A DNA stretch of 64,000 nucleotides, from contig NZ_FMCR01000006.1 in assembly GCF_900091575.1 (NCBI RefSeq), positions 248,001 to 312,000 of the forward strand, in the 5' to 3' direction. Below are positions 15,872-24,319 of the stretch, one piece after another. Positions within the stretch are counted from its first letter, which is position 1; every line of letters begins with the position of its first letter. Made by a program: the position numbers and the translations under genes. The DNA comes from Micromonospora saelicesensis. GTDB lineage: Bacteria; Actinomycetota; Actinomycetes; Mycobacteriales; Micromonosporaceae. The notes under the pieces were generated by a model. The model worked only from the letters and a program-made list of their open reading frames with translations, did no database searches and was not told the DNA's origin.

Positions 15872-17251
15872 GTGGCGCAACGGCTGATCGTCATCGGCGG
15901 GGACGCCGCCGGAATGTCGGCGGCGTCCCAGGCCCGACGCCGTCGTGACCGTGGCGACCTGGAGATCGTGGTCTTCGAGCGGGGCCACTTCACCTCCTAC
16001 TCGGCGTGCGGCATCCCGTACTGGATCAGCGGCCTGGTGCCCGGCCCCGAGGCGTTGATCGCCCGGGACCCGGAGACGTTCCGCACCGAGTACGCGATGG
16101 ACGTCCGGATGCGCCACGAGGTCACTGCCATCGACCTGGAACGCCGCGAGGTGGTGGCACGGGACCTGAAGGGCGGCGGCGAGGTCCGCGAACGCTTCGA
16201 CGACCTGATGTACGCCACCGGCGCGGTGCCGGTGAAACCGTCGTGGGCGATCACCGACGCGGGCGGCGTGTTCGGCATGCAGACCCTCGACGACGGTGCG
16301 GCGCTACGCGACTGGCTGGACGCCGACCCGCAGCCGCGCCGGGCCGTGGTGGTCGGCGGCGGGTACATCGGCGTCGAGATCGCCGAGGCCCTCATCCAAC
16401 GCGGCCTCTCGGTGACCCTGGTGGAAGCTGGCGAGCAGCCCATGTCGACGGTCGACAGCGACATGGGCGAGCTGGTCGCCGAGGCGATGCGCGGCCTCGG
16501 CATCACGATCCGCGGCAGCCTGCCGGTGAGCGGCCTTGAGGAGCGGGACGGCAGGGTGTCCGCCGTGGTCACCGCCGAGGGACCGATCCCGACCGACGTC
16601 GTGGTCATGGGTCTGGGCGTACGCCCCAACACCGCCCTCGCGGAAGCGGCCGGGCTGCCCCTCGGGCCGACCGGCGCGATCCGGGTGGACCGCCGGATGC
16701 GGGTGCCCGGGCACCCCGGCGTCTGGGCGGCCGGTGACTGCGTGGAGACCCTGCACCGGATCAGCGGGTTGCCGGTGCACGTGCCGCTCGGCACGCACGC
16801 CAACAAGCAGGGCCGGGTCGCCGGGATCAACATCGGTGGCGGGTACGCCACCTTCACGGGCGTGATCGGCACGGCGGTGACCAAGGTCTGCGACCTGGAG
16901 GTGGGTCGGACGGGTCTGCGCGAGCGCGACGCCACGGCTGCCGGCTTCGAGTTCGTCTCGGTGATCGCCGAGTCGACCAACCGGGCTGGCTACTACCCGG
17001 GTGCCCGGCCGATGACGGTCAAGCTGATCGCCGAGCGTCCCAGCGGCCGGTTGCTCGGCGCGCAGATCGTCGGTTGGTCCGAGGCGGCCAAACGGATCGA
17101 CTCGCTGGCCGTGGCGCTGTGGAACGGCATGACGGTGGACGATATGACGCAGCTGGACCTGGGCTACGCTCCGCCGTACGCGCCGGTGTGGGATCCGGTG
17201 CTCATCGCCGCCCGAAAAGCGGTCGACGCGCTCGCCGCCCTCGACCGCTGA
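15872..17251 (+). CDS. FAD-dependent pyridine nucleotide-disulfide reductase, CoA-disulfide-reductase-like
   Basis: A 459-residue flavoprotein with an N-terminal FAD-binding motif (VIGGDAAGMSAA, residues 7-18), a redox Cys46 in SYSACGIPYW as in CoA-disulfide reductases and NADH oxidases, and a second dinucleotide fold VVVGGGYIGVEIAEAL (about 152-167). The GVWAAGDC motif (about 287) binds FAD, and a dimerisation domain ends the protein (GAQIVGWSEAAKRID). It probably reduces a small-molecule disulfide, or O2, with NAD(P)H. GTG start. Its neighbours are the GCS2-like ligase upstream and a LacI regulator 27 bp downstream, possibly one transcript. Confidence 0.85.
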   Translation: MAQRLIVIGGDAAGMSAASQARRRRDRGDLEIVVFERGHFTSYSACGIPYWISGLVPGPEALIARDPETFRTEYAMDVRMRHEVTAIDLERREVVARDLKGGGEVRERFDDLMYATGAVPVKPSWAITDAGGVFGMQTLDDGAALRDWLDADPQPRRAVVVGGGYIGVEIAEALIQRGLSVTLVEAGEQPMSTVDSDMGELVAEAMRGLGITIRGSLPVSGLEERDGRVSAVVTAEGPIPTDVVVMGLGVRPNTALAEAAGLPLGPTGAIRVDRRMRVPGHPGVWAAGDCVETLHRISGLPVHVPLGTHANKQGRVAGINIGGGYATFTGVIGTAVTKVCDLEVGRTGLRERDATAAGFEFVSVIAESTNRAGYYPGARPMTVKLIAERPSGRLLGAQIVGWSEAAKRIDSLAVALWNGMTVDDMTQLDLGYAPPYAPVWDPVLIAARKAVDALAALDR

Positions 17252-17278
17252 CCCGCGCCCGCCGTGGAGGACCACCCC

Positions 17279-18292
17279 GTGACCCAGACCCCGACCCGGC
17301 CGACCGTGCGTCGGCGTCCCACGATGGTCGACGTGGCCCGGCGGGCCGACGTCAGCCTGAAGACGGTCTCCCGGGTCGTGAACGACGAGCCGGTGGGGCA
17401 GGAGTTGGTCGGCCGGGTACTGGCCGCCATCGCCGAGCTGGGCTTCCGGCGCAACGACATCGCTCGTAACCTGCGCTCCCGCCAGCTCAACGCCACCGTC
17501 GGGCTGCTGATCGAGGAGATCGCCAACCCGTTCTACGCGACCATCGCCAGCGTCGCCGCCGAGATCGCCGCCGCCCACGGCACCATGCTGATCACCGCGT
17601 CGTCGGAGGAGGACCCGGAGCGGGAACGCGCCCTGCTCCAGGACTTCACCCAGCGCCGGGTCGACGGCCTGCTGGTGGTGCCGGCGGGGCTCGACCACTC
17701 GTTCCTGCGTCGCGAGGTCGAGCTGGGCATGCCTGTGGTGTTCCTGGACCGGCCGCCGCAGGGGCTGCAGGCCGACGCGGTGCTGTTGGACAACCGGGGT
17801 GGCAGCCACGCCGGGGTGAGCGCGCTGCTCGACGAGGGGCACCGACGGGTGGGGCTGCTGCTCGGCGCGCCGAGCGTGCCCACGATGCGGGAGCGGCTGG
17901 CCGGAGCACGCGCGGCGCTGGACGCCGCCGGGGTCGAGCCGGACGAGTCGCTGATCCGTGAGCGGCTCATCGCTCCCGAGGAGGCCGGCCGGGCGGTCGC
18001 CGCACTGCTCGACCTTCCGGAGCCGCCCACCGCGTTCTTCTGCGCCAACAACCGGCTCACCGTCGGCGCACTCCAGGAGCTGCACCGGCGGGGCAGTGAC
18101 GCCGCGCTGGTCGGCTTCGACGACTTCGAGCTGGCCCACCTGATGCCCCGACCGCTGACTGTCGTCGCGTACGACACCCGGGAGTTGGCGAGGGTCGCCA
18201 CCGAGCGACTGTTCCAACGAGTGGCCGGCGACGACACCCCACCCTCCACCACGGTCCTACCCACCAGACTGCTGAAGCGCGGCCTCTCCTAG
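17279..18292 (+). CDS. LacI family transcriptional regulator
   Basis: A 337-residue repressor-type protein. The N-terminal helix-turn-helix is TMVDVARRADVSLKTVSRVV with hinge helix FRRNDIARNLRSRQ. The rest is a periplasmic-binding-like sugar-sensing domain starting ATVGLLIEEIANPFYATIA. GGAGG eight bases before GTG 17279 decides the start. It is convergent with, and shares a CTAG stop palindrome with, the PfkB kinase of the AGE-PfkB operon, whose upstream region carries a LacI-type operator (20651-20664), so that operon is the most likely target. The glucanase operator at 13358 is another candidate. Confidence 0.9.
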   Translation: MTQTPTRPTVRRRPTMVDVARRADVSLKTVSRVVNDEPVGQELVGRVLAAIAELGFRRNDIARNLRSRQLNATVGLLIEEIANPFYATIASVAAEIAAAHGTMLITASSEEDPERERALLQDFTQRRVDGLLVVPAGLDHSFLRREVELGMPVVFLDRPPQGLQADAVLLDNRGGSHAGVSALLDEGHRRVGLLLGAPSVPTMRERLAGARAALDAAGVEPDESLIRERLIAPEEAGRAVAALLDLPEPPTAFFCANNRLTVGALQELHRRGSDAALVGFDDFELAHLMPRPLTVVAYDTRELARVATERLFQRVAGDDTPPSTTVLPTRLLKRGLS

Positions 18293-19239
18293 GCGGTCTT
18301 GAGGAGTGCTTCGACCTCGGCGCGGGTGGGTGGGTTGGCGCCTCGGCGGGCGCAGGTCAGCGCGGCCACCGTGGCGGCCTGTCGGAGCACCTCCGCCCAC
18401 TGCAGCGGAGTCACCGCGGCGAGCCGGTCGGCGGGGCGGTCACCGAGCGCGTCGAGGCCGGCCAGCGCGGCCAGCAGCCCACCGGTGAACGAGTCGCCGG
18501 CACCGACGGTGTCGACCACAGTGGTGCGGACCGCTGGCTCCTCGTGCAGCGAGCCGTCGGGCGCGAGCAGCCAGGCGCCGTCGCCGCCCCGGGTCACCAC
18601 GGCGCAGGACACACCGGCCGTACGCCATTCGGTCATCACGTCGGCCACCGAACGGTCCGGGTAGAGCCAGGCCAGGTCCTCGTCGCTGGCCTTGACCAGG
18701 TGCGCGAGGCGAATCTGTCGGCGTACCCGCTCCTGCTCCGCCGCCCGGTCGGTGACGATGCTCGGGCGCAGGTTGAGGTCGATGGAGACGGTGAGCCCGT
18801 CGCGCTGGCGTTCCCGGGCGAGCAGGCCCTCCAGCGCCTCCGCGCCGGGTGCCAACGCGAGCGCGAGGGACCCGGTGTGCAGCGCGACGGCCGGTGACCC
18901 GGCCAGCTCGGGCAACTCCTGCGGCGTCCACTGCCAGTCGGCCGCACCGGCCAGCCGGAACTCGTAGCTGGCCTGCCCGGCGGCGTTGAGGGTGGCCACC
19001 GCCACCGACGTGGGCTCCTCGGCGCGTACCGCCCACTCCAGGTCCACCCGGTTGGCGCTCAGGTGCTCGACGAGTTGCCGGCCGTACTCGTCGCTGGCAA
19101 GCCGGGCCAGCAGCCGTACCGGCTGGTCGAGCCGGGCCAGGGTGACCGCGACGTTCGCCGGGGAGCCACCCGGCACGGGCCGCTGCCCCTCGGCGGTGAC
19201 GACCAGGTCGATCAAAGCCTCACCCGCGACGACGATCAC
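18289..19239 (-). CDS. PfkB family sugar kinase (fructokinase-like)
   Basis: A 316-residue ribokinase/PfkB kinase. It starts VIVVAGEALIDLVV, has the substrate-binding GGSPANVAVTLARL (about 28-41) and the C-terminal DTVGAGDSFTGGLLAAL with the catalytic Asp (about 255). GGGGGAGG seven bases upstream supports the GTG at 19239. That start overlaps the AGE gene stop as GTGA, indicating coupled translation. With an AGE-type isomerase upstream, the simplest pathway is aldose to ketose and then phosphorylation (for example mannose to fructose to fructose 6-phosphate); this is inference from context. Confidence 0.88.
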   Translation of the reverse strand: MIVVAGEALIDLVVTAEGQRPVPGGSPANVAVTLARLDQPVRLLARLASDEYGRQLVEHLSANRVDLEWAVRAEEPTSVAVATLNAAGQASYEFRLAGAADWQWTPQELPELAGSPAVALHTGSLALALAPGAEALEGLLARERQRDGLTVSIDLNLRPSIVTDRAAEQERVRRQIRLAHLVKASDEDLAWLYPDRSVADVMTEWRTAGVSCAVVTRGGDGAWLLAPDGSLHEEPAVRTTVVDTVGAGDSFTGGLLAALAGLDALGDRPADRLAAVTPLQWAEVLRQAATVAALTCARRGANPPTRAEVEALLKTA

Positions 19240-20501
19240 GCGGTCACCTCCCCCGGTGCGAGCGGGCCGGGGCCGCCGAGCCCGTCGGCCGCGCGGGACA
19301 GCAGTACCGCCTGGTAGGCGTGGTAGACGTCCGGCCGGCCGTGCCAGACCGTGTCGGCGGGCAGGTTCTGCGCGTCCAACTCGTGCCGCCATCCGGTCTG
19401 GTCGATGAGACGACGGCGGGCGTACGCCCAGAAGACCCGGTACCAGTCGAGGTAGACCGTGTCCCCGGTGCGGCGGTGCAGGGTGATCGCCGCGCCGATG
19501 GCCTCGGCGAGAACCCAGTGCATCCGGGAGCGCACCACCGGCCGGTCGTCCCAGTCGATGGTGTAGACGAAGCCGTCCGCGCCGTCGACCGCCCAGCCGC
19601 GACCCACGGCGGCGGTGAACAGGGCGCAGGCGTCGGCGAGCAGCCAGCGGGGTGGCTGTGGCAGCACCGCCTCCAACTCCAGCAGCAGCCGGGCCCACTC
19701 CAGCCAGTGCCCGATCGTGGAGCCGTACGGCCGGAACGGGTCGGCGGGCTGGTCCCGGTTGTAGTCGGGCAGCGGCGTCCAGTCGGTGGTGAAGTGCTCG
19801 GGCAGCCGCCAGTCGTGTCGGGCCGCCTCACCGTGCACGAGGTGGGTGGCGATCCGCAGGGCCCGGTCGGCCCAGCTCGCGTCGCCGGTGGCGGCGGCAG
19901 CGGCGAGGAAGGCCTCGACCATGTGCATGCTGCTGTTGGCGCCCCGGTAGTCCTCGGTGACCGTCCAGTCCCGGTTCCACGATTCGCGGACCGCGCCGGC
20001 GTCGTCGTCCCAGAACCGGTCCCGCACGACGGTCAGCACGTCGGCGAGCAGCCGATCCGCGCCGGGCCGTCCGGCGCGCGCGGCGCTGGAGGCGGCGAGC
20101 AGCACGAACGCGTGGTCGTACCCGGCCTTGCGGTCGTTGACGGGCGCTCCCTGCTGGTCCACCGCGCCGAACCAGCCGCCGTACCGGTCGTCGCGCAGCA
20201 GCGTGCTGAGCGCGGCGATCCCGTGGTCGACCAGGGCGGCGGCGTCTGGATCGCCGTTGCGATGAGCGAGGGCTGCCACGTGGGTCATCCGGCAGGTGAT
20301 CCAAGTGTGGATCGGTTCGCCGCGATCCGGGGTGCGGTCGTCGGTGAGCCACCAGAAGCCGCCCTCGGGCCGGACCGAGCGGCGGGCGGTGTCGAGCAGC
20401 GTCCGGGTCTGGTCGACGAGGAACTCGTCCAGATCGGGCAGGTCTGGTGACCCCGCCGGAGCAGGGGTCGTTGCGGCGTCGGATCGGGGCACGTCGGTCA
20501 T
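19236..20501 (-). CDS. AGE family sugar epimerase/isomerase
   Basis: A 421-residue (alpha/alpha)6-barrel protein of the N-acylglucosamine 2-epimerase superfamily, which includes mannose isomerase and sulfoquinovose isomerase YihS. Supporting motifs are GGFWWLTDDRTP near residue 47, TWITCRMTHVAAL, the RGANSSMHMVEAFLAA barrel motif with His, and PFRPYGSTIGHWLEWARLLL. HELDAQNLPADTVWHGRPDVYHAYQA near the end contains further conserved His residues. It converts aldoses to ketoses in the cytoplasm. First gene of an operon with the PfkB kinase; the ATG has no clear ribosome binding site. Confidence 0.85.
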   Translation of the reverse strand: MTDVPRSDAATTPAPAGSPDLPDLDEFLVDQTRTLLDTARRSVRPEGGFWWLTDDRTPDRGEPIHTWITCRMTHVAALAHRNGDPDAAALVDHGIAALSTLLRDDRYGGWFGAVDQQGAPVNDRKAGYDHAFVLLAASSAARAGRPGADRLLADVLTVVRDRFWDDDAGAVRESWNRDWTVTEDYRGANSSMHMVEAFLAAAAATGDASWADRALRIATHLVHGEAARHDWRLPEHFTTDWTPLPDYNRDQPADPFRPYGSTIGHWLEWARLLLELEAVLPQPPRWLLADACALFTAAVGRGWAVDGADGFVYTIDWDDRPVVRSRMHWVLAEAIGAAITLHRRTGDTVYLDWYRVFWAYARRRLIDQTGWRHELDAQNLPADTVWHGRPDVYHAYQAVLLSRAADGLGGPGPLAPGEVTA

Positions 20502-20623
20502 TTCAGCTGGTCACCGTCGGGTAGGAAAGGGACATACGGCCAGGATCGGCGGACGGACCGGGTCCGCGCCGCAAAACCGCCAACGGTACGCCACGAATCG
20601 ACTGGCCAGGGTCGGCACGCGGC

Positions 20624-20664
20624 GGGAGGCTTTTCCTCCCATTTGCCCGTTGACATCGTTGTCA
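20624..20664 (-). promoter_or_regulatory. AGE-PfkB operon control region with LacI-type operator
   Basis: TGACATCGTTGTCA (20651-20664) is an inverted repeat of TGACA around a 4-bp centre, close to the TTGACAACGTTGTCAA style of LacI-family sites. Just downstream on the minus strand lies a GGGAGG-CTTTT-CCTCCC hairpin (20624-20640). Both fall in the 236-bp gap between the deaminase stop and the AGE start. No other gene is seen in that gap. Confidence 0.55.
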
Positions 20665-20737
20665 CCGCTCAACCCTGCTCCGGCAGCCGGCCGACTGTCA
20701 ATTCCGGCTGCGTCACACCACCCCGGGGCAGCTTCGG

Positions 20738-21163
20738 TCAGTAGTAGTCGTCGATCGGCTGGCGTGCCTCGTCGAACAGCGCCGGCCCCTCGTAGCGGAC
20801 CGGGGGCAGCGGCGGGGTGGCCGGCTTGACCTCCTCGAACTGCTCGGTGGACAGCGCGTACACCACCCGACCGAGGCCGGACCGGTCGATCGCCGTCGCG
20901 CACATCGCGCAGGGCTGGCAACTGGTGAACATGGTGGTGCCCGCGGCCACCTCGGGGGAGAGTTCCCGAGCCGCCCAGCGGGCCAGCTTCAACTCCGGAT
21001 GGGCGCTGATGTCCGCGTCGGAGACCACTGTGTTGTGGTCCTCGATCAGGACGACGCCGGCCGCGTCGACCAGCAACGAGCCGAACGGCCGTTCGCCGGA
21101 AGCCCCCGCCCGCCTGGCGATTTCCACTGCGTGGCGGAGAAACTTCTCGTCGTCCGGGGTCAT
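20738..21163 (-). CDS. Nucleoside deaminase (CDA superfamily)
   Basis: A 141-residue zinc deaminase of the cytidine/deoxycytidylate deaminase superfamily. The zinc-ligand and proton-shuttle motif is SAHPELKLA (HPE instead of the usual HAE), and the second motif is QPCAMCATAI (PCxxC). The length and C-terminal DYY suggest a guanine-deaminase or TadA-like branch acting on a free base or nucleoside; the exact substrate is not visible. AGGAGG four bases before the ATG gives a strong start. That ATG overlaps the stop of the upstream LLM gene (ATGA), so the two are co-translated. Confidence 0.85.
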   Translation of the reverse strand: MTPDDEKFLRHAVEIARRAGASGERPFGSLLVDAAGVVLIEDHNTVVSDADISAHPELKLARWAARELSPEVAAGTTMFTSCQPCAMCATAIDRSGLGRVVYALSTEQFEEVKPATPPLPPVRYEGPALFDEARQPIDDYY

Positions 21164-22011
21164 CGGTCCTCCTGGGTTGCGTGATGTGCGGCCACTGCCG
21201 CAAGGGTCCGCCAGGCGCGTTCGGGCTGGCGGATCTCGGTCAGGTCGCCGTTGAACGGGTCCAGCACCACCGTCTCCGCACCGAGCGCACGAAGCTGGTC
21301 GAGGTCGGCGACTATCTGATCGATGGTGCCGACACCGGCGAGCCGGTCCGGGTCGGTGATCGGTTCTCGGGTCTCCTGGAGCGCGATCCGCGGCACCAAC
21401 GCGGGCACCGGGCGACCCAGCTCGTCGGCGATGTCCGTCAGTCGTCCGACCGCCTCGGCCAGCCGTGCCGGCGTGACCCGCAGCGGGTGCCAGGCGTCAC
21501 CGAGCAGTACCGCGCGCCGCATGCCGGCCTCGCTGTTGCCACCGACCCAGATCGGGATCGCCGCCGTGTCGTAGTCCTCGGTGTCCTGCCAGGCCTCGCG
21601 CATGGTGTGCAGGTACTCGTCGGTCAGCGCGCCACGCTGCCGGAACGGCACGCCGAGCGCCTCGAACTCCTGCCGGGCCCAGCCGACGCCGACACCGAGA
21701 ACGAGCCGGCCGCCGCTGAGCCGGTTGAGGTTCGCCGCCATCCGGGCGGTGAGCAGCGGGTGCCGGTACGGGACGATGAGCACCGTGGTGCCCAGCCGAA
21801 CCCGGCTGGTCACCCCGGCCAGCCAGGACAGCGTGGTGAACGGCTCGTAGAACGGCGCCGGATACTGCTCGGCCACGTCCGGGGTCACCGCGATGTGATC
21901 GGAGACCATCAACAGGTCGAAGCCGAGACCCTCCACCGTCTGCGCCCACCGACGCAGGACGTCGGGGTCGGTGCCCGGGGCGAAGTTCGGTACGTTCACA
22001 CCAATCTGCAC
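21160..22011 (-). CDS. LLM class F420-dependent oxidoreductase
   Basis: A 283-residue luciferase-like monooxygenase. It has the N-terminal strand MQIGVNVPNFAPG, LGFDLLMVSDHI, RVRLGTTVLIVPYRHPLLTARMAANL, SGGRLVLGVGVGW and IPIWVGGNSEAGMRRA, all typical of the F420-using branch in actinobacteria. The substrate is unknown. A GTG start at 22011 with GGACGG upstream is used. It heads a two-gene operon with the nucleoside deaminase, so a role in heterocycle or modified-base catabolism is conceivable but unproven. Confidence 0.85.
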   Translation of the reverse strand: MQIGVNVPNFAPGTDPDVLRRWAQTVEGLGFDLLMVSDHIAVTPDVAEQYPAPFYEPFTTLSWLAGVTSRVRLGTTVLIVPYRHPLLTARMAANLNRLSGGRLVLGVGVGWARQEFEALGVPFRQRGALTDEYLHTMREAWQDTEDYDTAAIPIWVGGNSEAGMRRAVLLGDAWHPLRVTPARLAEAVGRLTDIADELGRPVPALVPRIALQETREPITDPDRLAGVGTIDQIVADLDQLRALGAETVVLDPFNGDLTEIRQPERAWRTLAAVAAHHATQEDR

Positions 22012-22110
22012 CCGTCCACGCTAGCCACTGTGGACCGGTGTGTGAACGCCGTGGCCCGGCTGAATCAGCTGGCAGCCGGCACTAATCGCCGCACGACTCA
22101 GGAGCGCCGG

Positions 22111-22992
22111 ATGGATCTGCCCGAGGGACTCGACTGGGTACGCGGATCACCCGCCGGTCGCACCTGGCTGGCCGCACTCCCGACGTGGCTGAACGAGTGC
22201 GCCGAACGCTGGTCACTGCGGGTCGGCCCGCCCTTCCGGCAGGCGTACGCGTCACTGGCACTTCCCGCCCACCTGCCCGACGGCACGGCGGCGGTGCTGA
22301 AGCTCCAGTACCCCGACGAGGAGAGCCGGTACGAGGCCGACGCCCTGGCCCACTGGGACGGTGACGCGGCGATCCGTCTGCTCGCCCGCGACCCCGCGCG
22401 GCGTGCCCTGCTGCTCGAACGCTGCCAGCCCGGCACTCCCCTGCACGACCTTCCGCCGGACCGAGCGCTGGACGTGGTGATCGGACTGCTCCCCCGGCTC
22501 TGGCGACCTGCCGGCGCGCCGTTCACGCCGCTGGCACAGGAGGCCGCCGGTTGGATCGACCGGATGCCCCGGGCCTGGGAACGGGCCGCCCGACCGTACG
22601 AGCGACGGCTGCTGGACGCGGCGCTCGACCTGCTCACCGGCCTGGCGTCGAGCCAGGGCGAGCAGGTGCTGGTCAACCAGGACCTGCACGCCGGCAACAT
22701 CCTCGCCGCCGACGCGCTCACCGCCGACCGAGGGCCGTGGTTGGCGATCGACCCGAAGCCGCTGACCGGGGAACGGGAGTTCTCGGTCGTACCGATCGTG
22801 CGCGGCCCGGAGTTGGGCCACTCCCCGGCCGCCGTCCGGCATCGACTGCACCGGCTCAGCACCGAACTGGGCCTGGACCCCGAACGGGTCCGAGGTTGGA
22901 CGATCGGCCACACGCTGGCCTGGAGCCTCGCCGACGACACAGTCTTCCCCGAGAAGATCGAGGTGGTCCGCTGGCTGCTCGACGCCGATTGA
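22111..22992 (+). CDS. Aminoglycoside/hydroxyurea phosphotransferase family kinase
   Basis: A 293-residue APH-like kinase of the streptomycin 6-kinase (APH_6_hur) branch. It contains an AAVLKLQYPD strand with the ATP-binding Lys, LLLERCQPGTPL, the catalytic loop VNQDLHAGNILAA and the metal-binding LAIDPKPLTGEREF. Related enzymes phosphorylate streptomycin, but many environmental members have unknown substrates, so resistance is only a possibility. GGAG lies seven bases before ATG 22111. It is a single gene, divergent from the LLM gene, ending before a GATC-bordered palindrome. Confidence 0.85.
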   Translation: MDLPEGLDWVRGSPAGRTWLAALPTWLNECAERWSLRVGPPFRQAYASLALPAHLPDGTAAVLKLQYPDEESRYEADALAHWDGDAAIRLLARDPARRALLLERCQPGTPLHDLPPDRALDVVIGLLPRLWRPAGAPFTPLAQEAAGWIDRMPRAWERAARPYERRLLDAALDLLTGLASSQGEQVLVNQDLHAGNILAADALTADRGPWLAIDPKPLTGEREFSVVPIVRGPELGHSPAAVRHRLHRLSTELGLDPERVRGWTIGHTLAWSLADDTVFPEKIEVVRWLLDAD

Positions 22993-23019
22993 ACTCCGGC
23001 TCGACCCGACCCAGCTCCG

Positions 23020-23089
23020 CGATCTTGCACTTTCTGTCCCGACCTAGGGTGCATATCCACTCAAGTCGACGACAGAAACTGCAAGATCG
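23020..23089. repeat. GATC-bordered palindromic element 2
   Basis: Arms of 19 bp, CGATCTTGCACTTTCTGTC (23020-23038) and GACAGAAACTGCAAGATCG (23071-23089), pair with one mismatch around a 32-nt centre. It shares GATC-T/G-TGCA with the outer arm of element 4. Lies between convergent phosphotransferase and nei genes. Confidence 0.75.
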
Positions 23090-23163
23090 GCGCGGGGGCG
23101 CGGGGGCGCGGGGGCGCGGGGGCGCGCGGGCGCGCGGGCGGGGGCGCGGGGCGCGGGGCGGGC
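23089..23163. repeat. CGCGGGGG tandem low-complexity tract
   Basis: About 75 bp built from CGCGGGGG, CGCGCGGG and CGGGGCG units directly after palindrome 2 and ending 8 bp before the nei stop codon. The repeated G-runs on the plus strand are quadruplex-prone, and the tract is probably length-variable. Confidence 0.75.
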
Positions 23164-23170
23164 AGGCGGC

Positions 23171-23980
23171 TCAGCCGGCTTGGCAGGTACGGCACCAGTA
23201 CAGGTTGCGGCCGGCCAGCTCGCCGCGGCTGACCTCGGTGCCGCAGACGTGGCAGGGTGCTCCCGGGCGGCGGTAGACGTACACCTCACCACCGTGCCGG
23301 TCCACGCGCGCCGGCCGGCCCATCGCCTCCGGCAGGTGCGTGTCGCGGACCGTGTCGATCCGGCCCTGCTCGACCGCGAGCCGCATCAGCCCGACCAGGT
23401 CGCCCCAGAGCGCGTCCCAGCCGGTCCTGGTCAACTGTCGGCCGGGCATCGTGGGCGGCAGCCCCGCCCGGAACAGCGCCTCGGTCACGAAGATCAAACC
23501 TGTGCCGGCCACCACCGACTGGTCCAGCAGCAGCGCGGCGAGAGGGGTGGGGCTGCGGGCGATCCGGGCGTACGCCCGCTCCGGGTCGGCGTCGGCGCGC
23601 AGCGGATCCGGCCCGAGGCGGTCCCGCAGCGCGGCCACCTCGGGTGGGGTGAGCAGCTCACAGGCCGTCGGCCCGCGCAGGTCGAGCCAGTCCCGGTCGC
23701 TGGCCAGCCGCAGCCGCACCTGCCCGACCGGCTCGGGCGGCTCCGCCGGCCCGTCGGTGAACTTGCCGTACAGCCCGAGGTGTACGTGCAGAGTCAGCTC
23801 GCCGGCGTAGTGATGCAGCAGGTGCTTGCCGTACGCCTCGGTGCCCTCCAGCACGGTCCCGGAGAGCCGGGCGGCACCCTCGGCGAAGCGGCCCTGCGGG
23901 CTGGCGGCGTGCAGCTTGTCCCCGGCGAACAACTCGGCGTGCCGGGCCGCCAGGCGATGGATCGTATGTCCCTCTGGCAC
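23171..23980 (-). CDS. nei: Fpg/Nei family DNA glycosylase/AP lyase
   Basis: A 269-residue base-excision repair enzyme. After Met removal the catalytic Pro2-Glu3 pair is exposed (PEGHTIHRLA). A helix-two-turn-helix region (ALLLDQSVVAGTGLIFVTEALFRAGL) precedes a C-terminal zinc finger CHVCG...CRTCQ near residues 245-266. The PEGHT start resembles actinobacterial Nei rather than MutM. The frame stays open for over 1 kb upstream, but the GTG at 23980 is fixed by the obligatory N-terminal Pro. It removes oxidised pyrimidines or related lesions. The upstream 339-bp gap contains repeats. Confidence 0.9.
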   Translation of the reverse strand: MPEGHTIHRLAARHAELFAGDKLHAASPQGRFAEGAARLSGTVLEGTEAYGKHLLHHYAGELTLHVHLGLYGKFTDGPAEPPEPVGQVRLRLASDRDWLDLRGPTACELLTPPEVAALRDRLGPDPLRADADPERAYARIARSPTPLAALLLDQSVVAGTGLIFVTEALFRAGLPPTMPGRQLTRTGWDALWGDLVGLMRLAVEQGRIDTVRDTHLPEAMGRPARVDRHGGEVYVYRRPGAPCHVCGTEVSRGELAGRNLYWCRTCQAG

Positions 23981-24035
23981 AGGTGCCAAGGATAGCCAGC
24001 CCCGCCCGACCGGACCGCGCGCCGATCGGCTCGGG

Positions 24036-24107
24036 CCCGCCGCCGCCTCGATCGACCCAGTCCCCGCCGCGTCGATCCACTCGGTCCCCGCGGCGTTGAT
24101 CGACTCG
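24036..24107. repeat. Three tandem 24-nt units upstream of nei
   Basis: Adjacent units at 24060-24083 and 24084-24107 (GTCCCCGC[C/G]GCGT[C/T]GATC[C/G]ACTCG) differ at three positions. A more diverged copy precedes them at 24036-24059. They lie in the 339-bp region between divergent nei and the next gene, which holds no other gene I can support. Confidence 0.65.
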
Positions 24108-24172
24108 AACTCCAGGAAACCGCGGTGTTGCGAGGAGCGGGACACCGCGACTTCCAGGAAACCGAGTCGATC
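24098..24172. repeat. GATC-bordered palindromic element 5
   Basis: Two 31-nt arms (24098-24128 and 24142-24172) begin and end in GATCGACTCG / CGAGTCGATC, and have CGCGGTGT / ACACCGCG next to a 13-nt loop. Six mismatches fall around a central TCCAGGA. TCCAGGAAACCG also occurs as a direct repeat (24111-24122 and 24153-24164). Its left arm overlaps the last 24-nt tandem unit. Confidence 0.65.
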
Positions 24173-24319
24173 GAGGCCAAGCGAGGGCCGGTCAAGGCCG
24201 GTCTCGGCGGCCGTACCCAGGATTGGTGTCAGGAAACGCCCAGGTGGGTATTTGGGGGGCGAGACCGCGTGGGTGCCACCCTTTCCGTCGGCCACCACGC
24301 ATTCATCAGGAGGTGTGTA

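Noticed and set aside
22111..22992. Calling this an antibiotic-resistance gene
   Set aside because: Only the family fold supports it; many environmental APH-like kinases act on other substrates.
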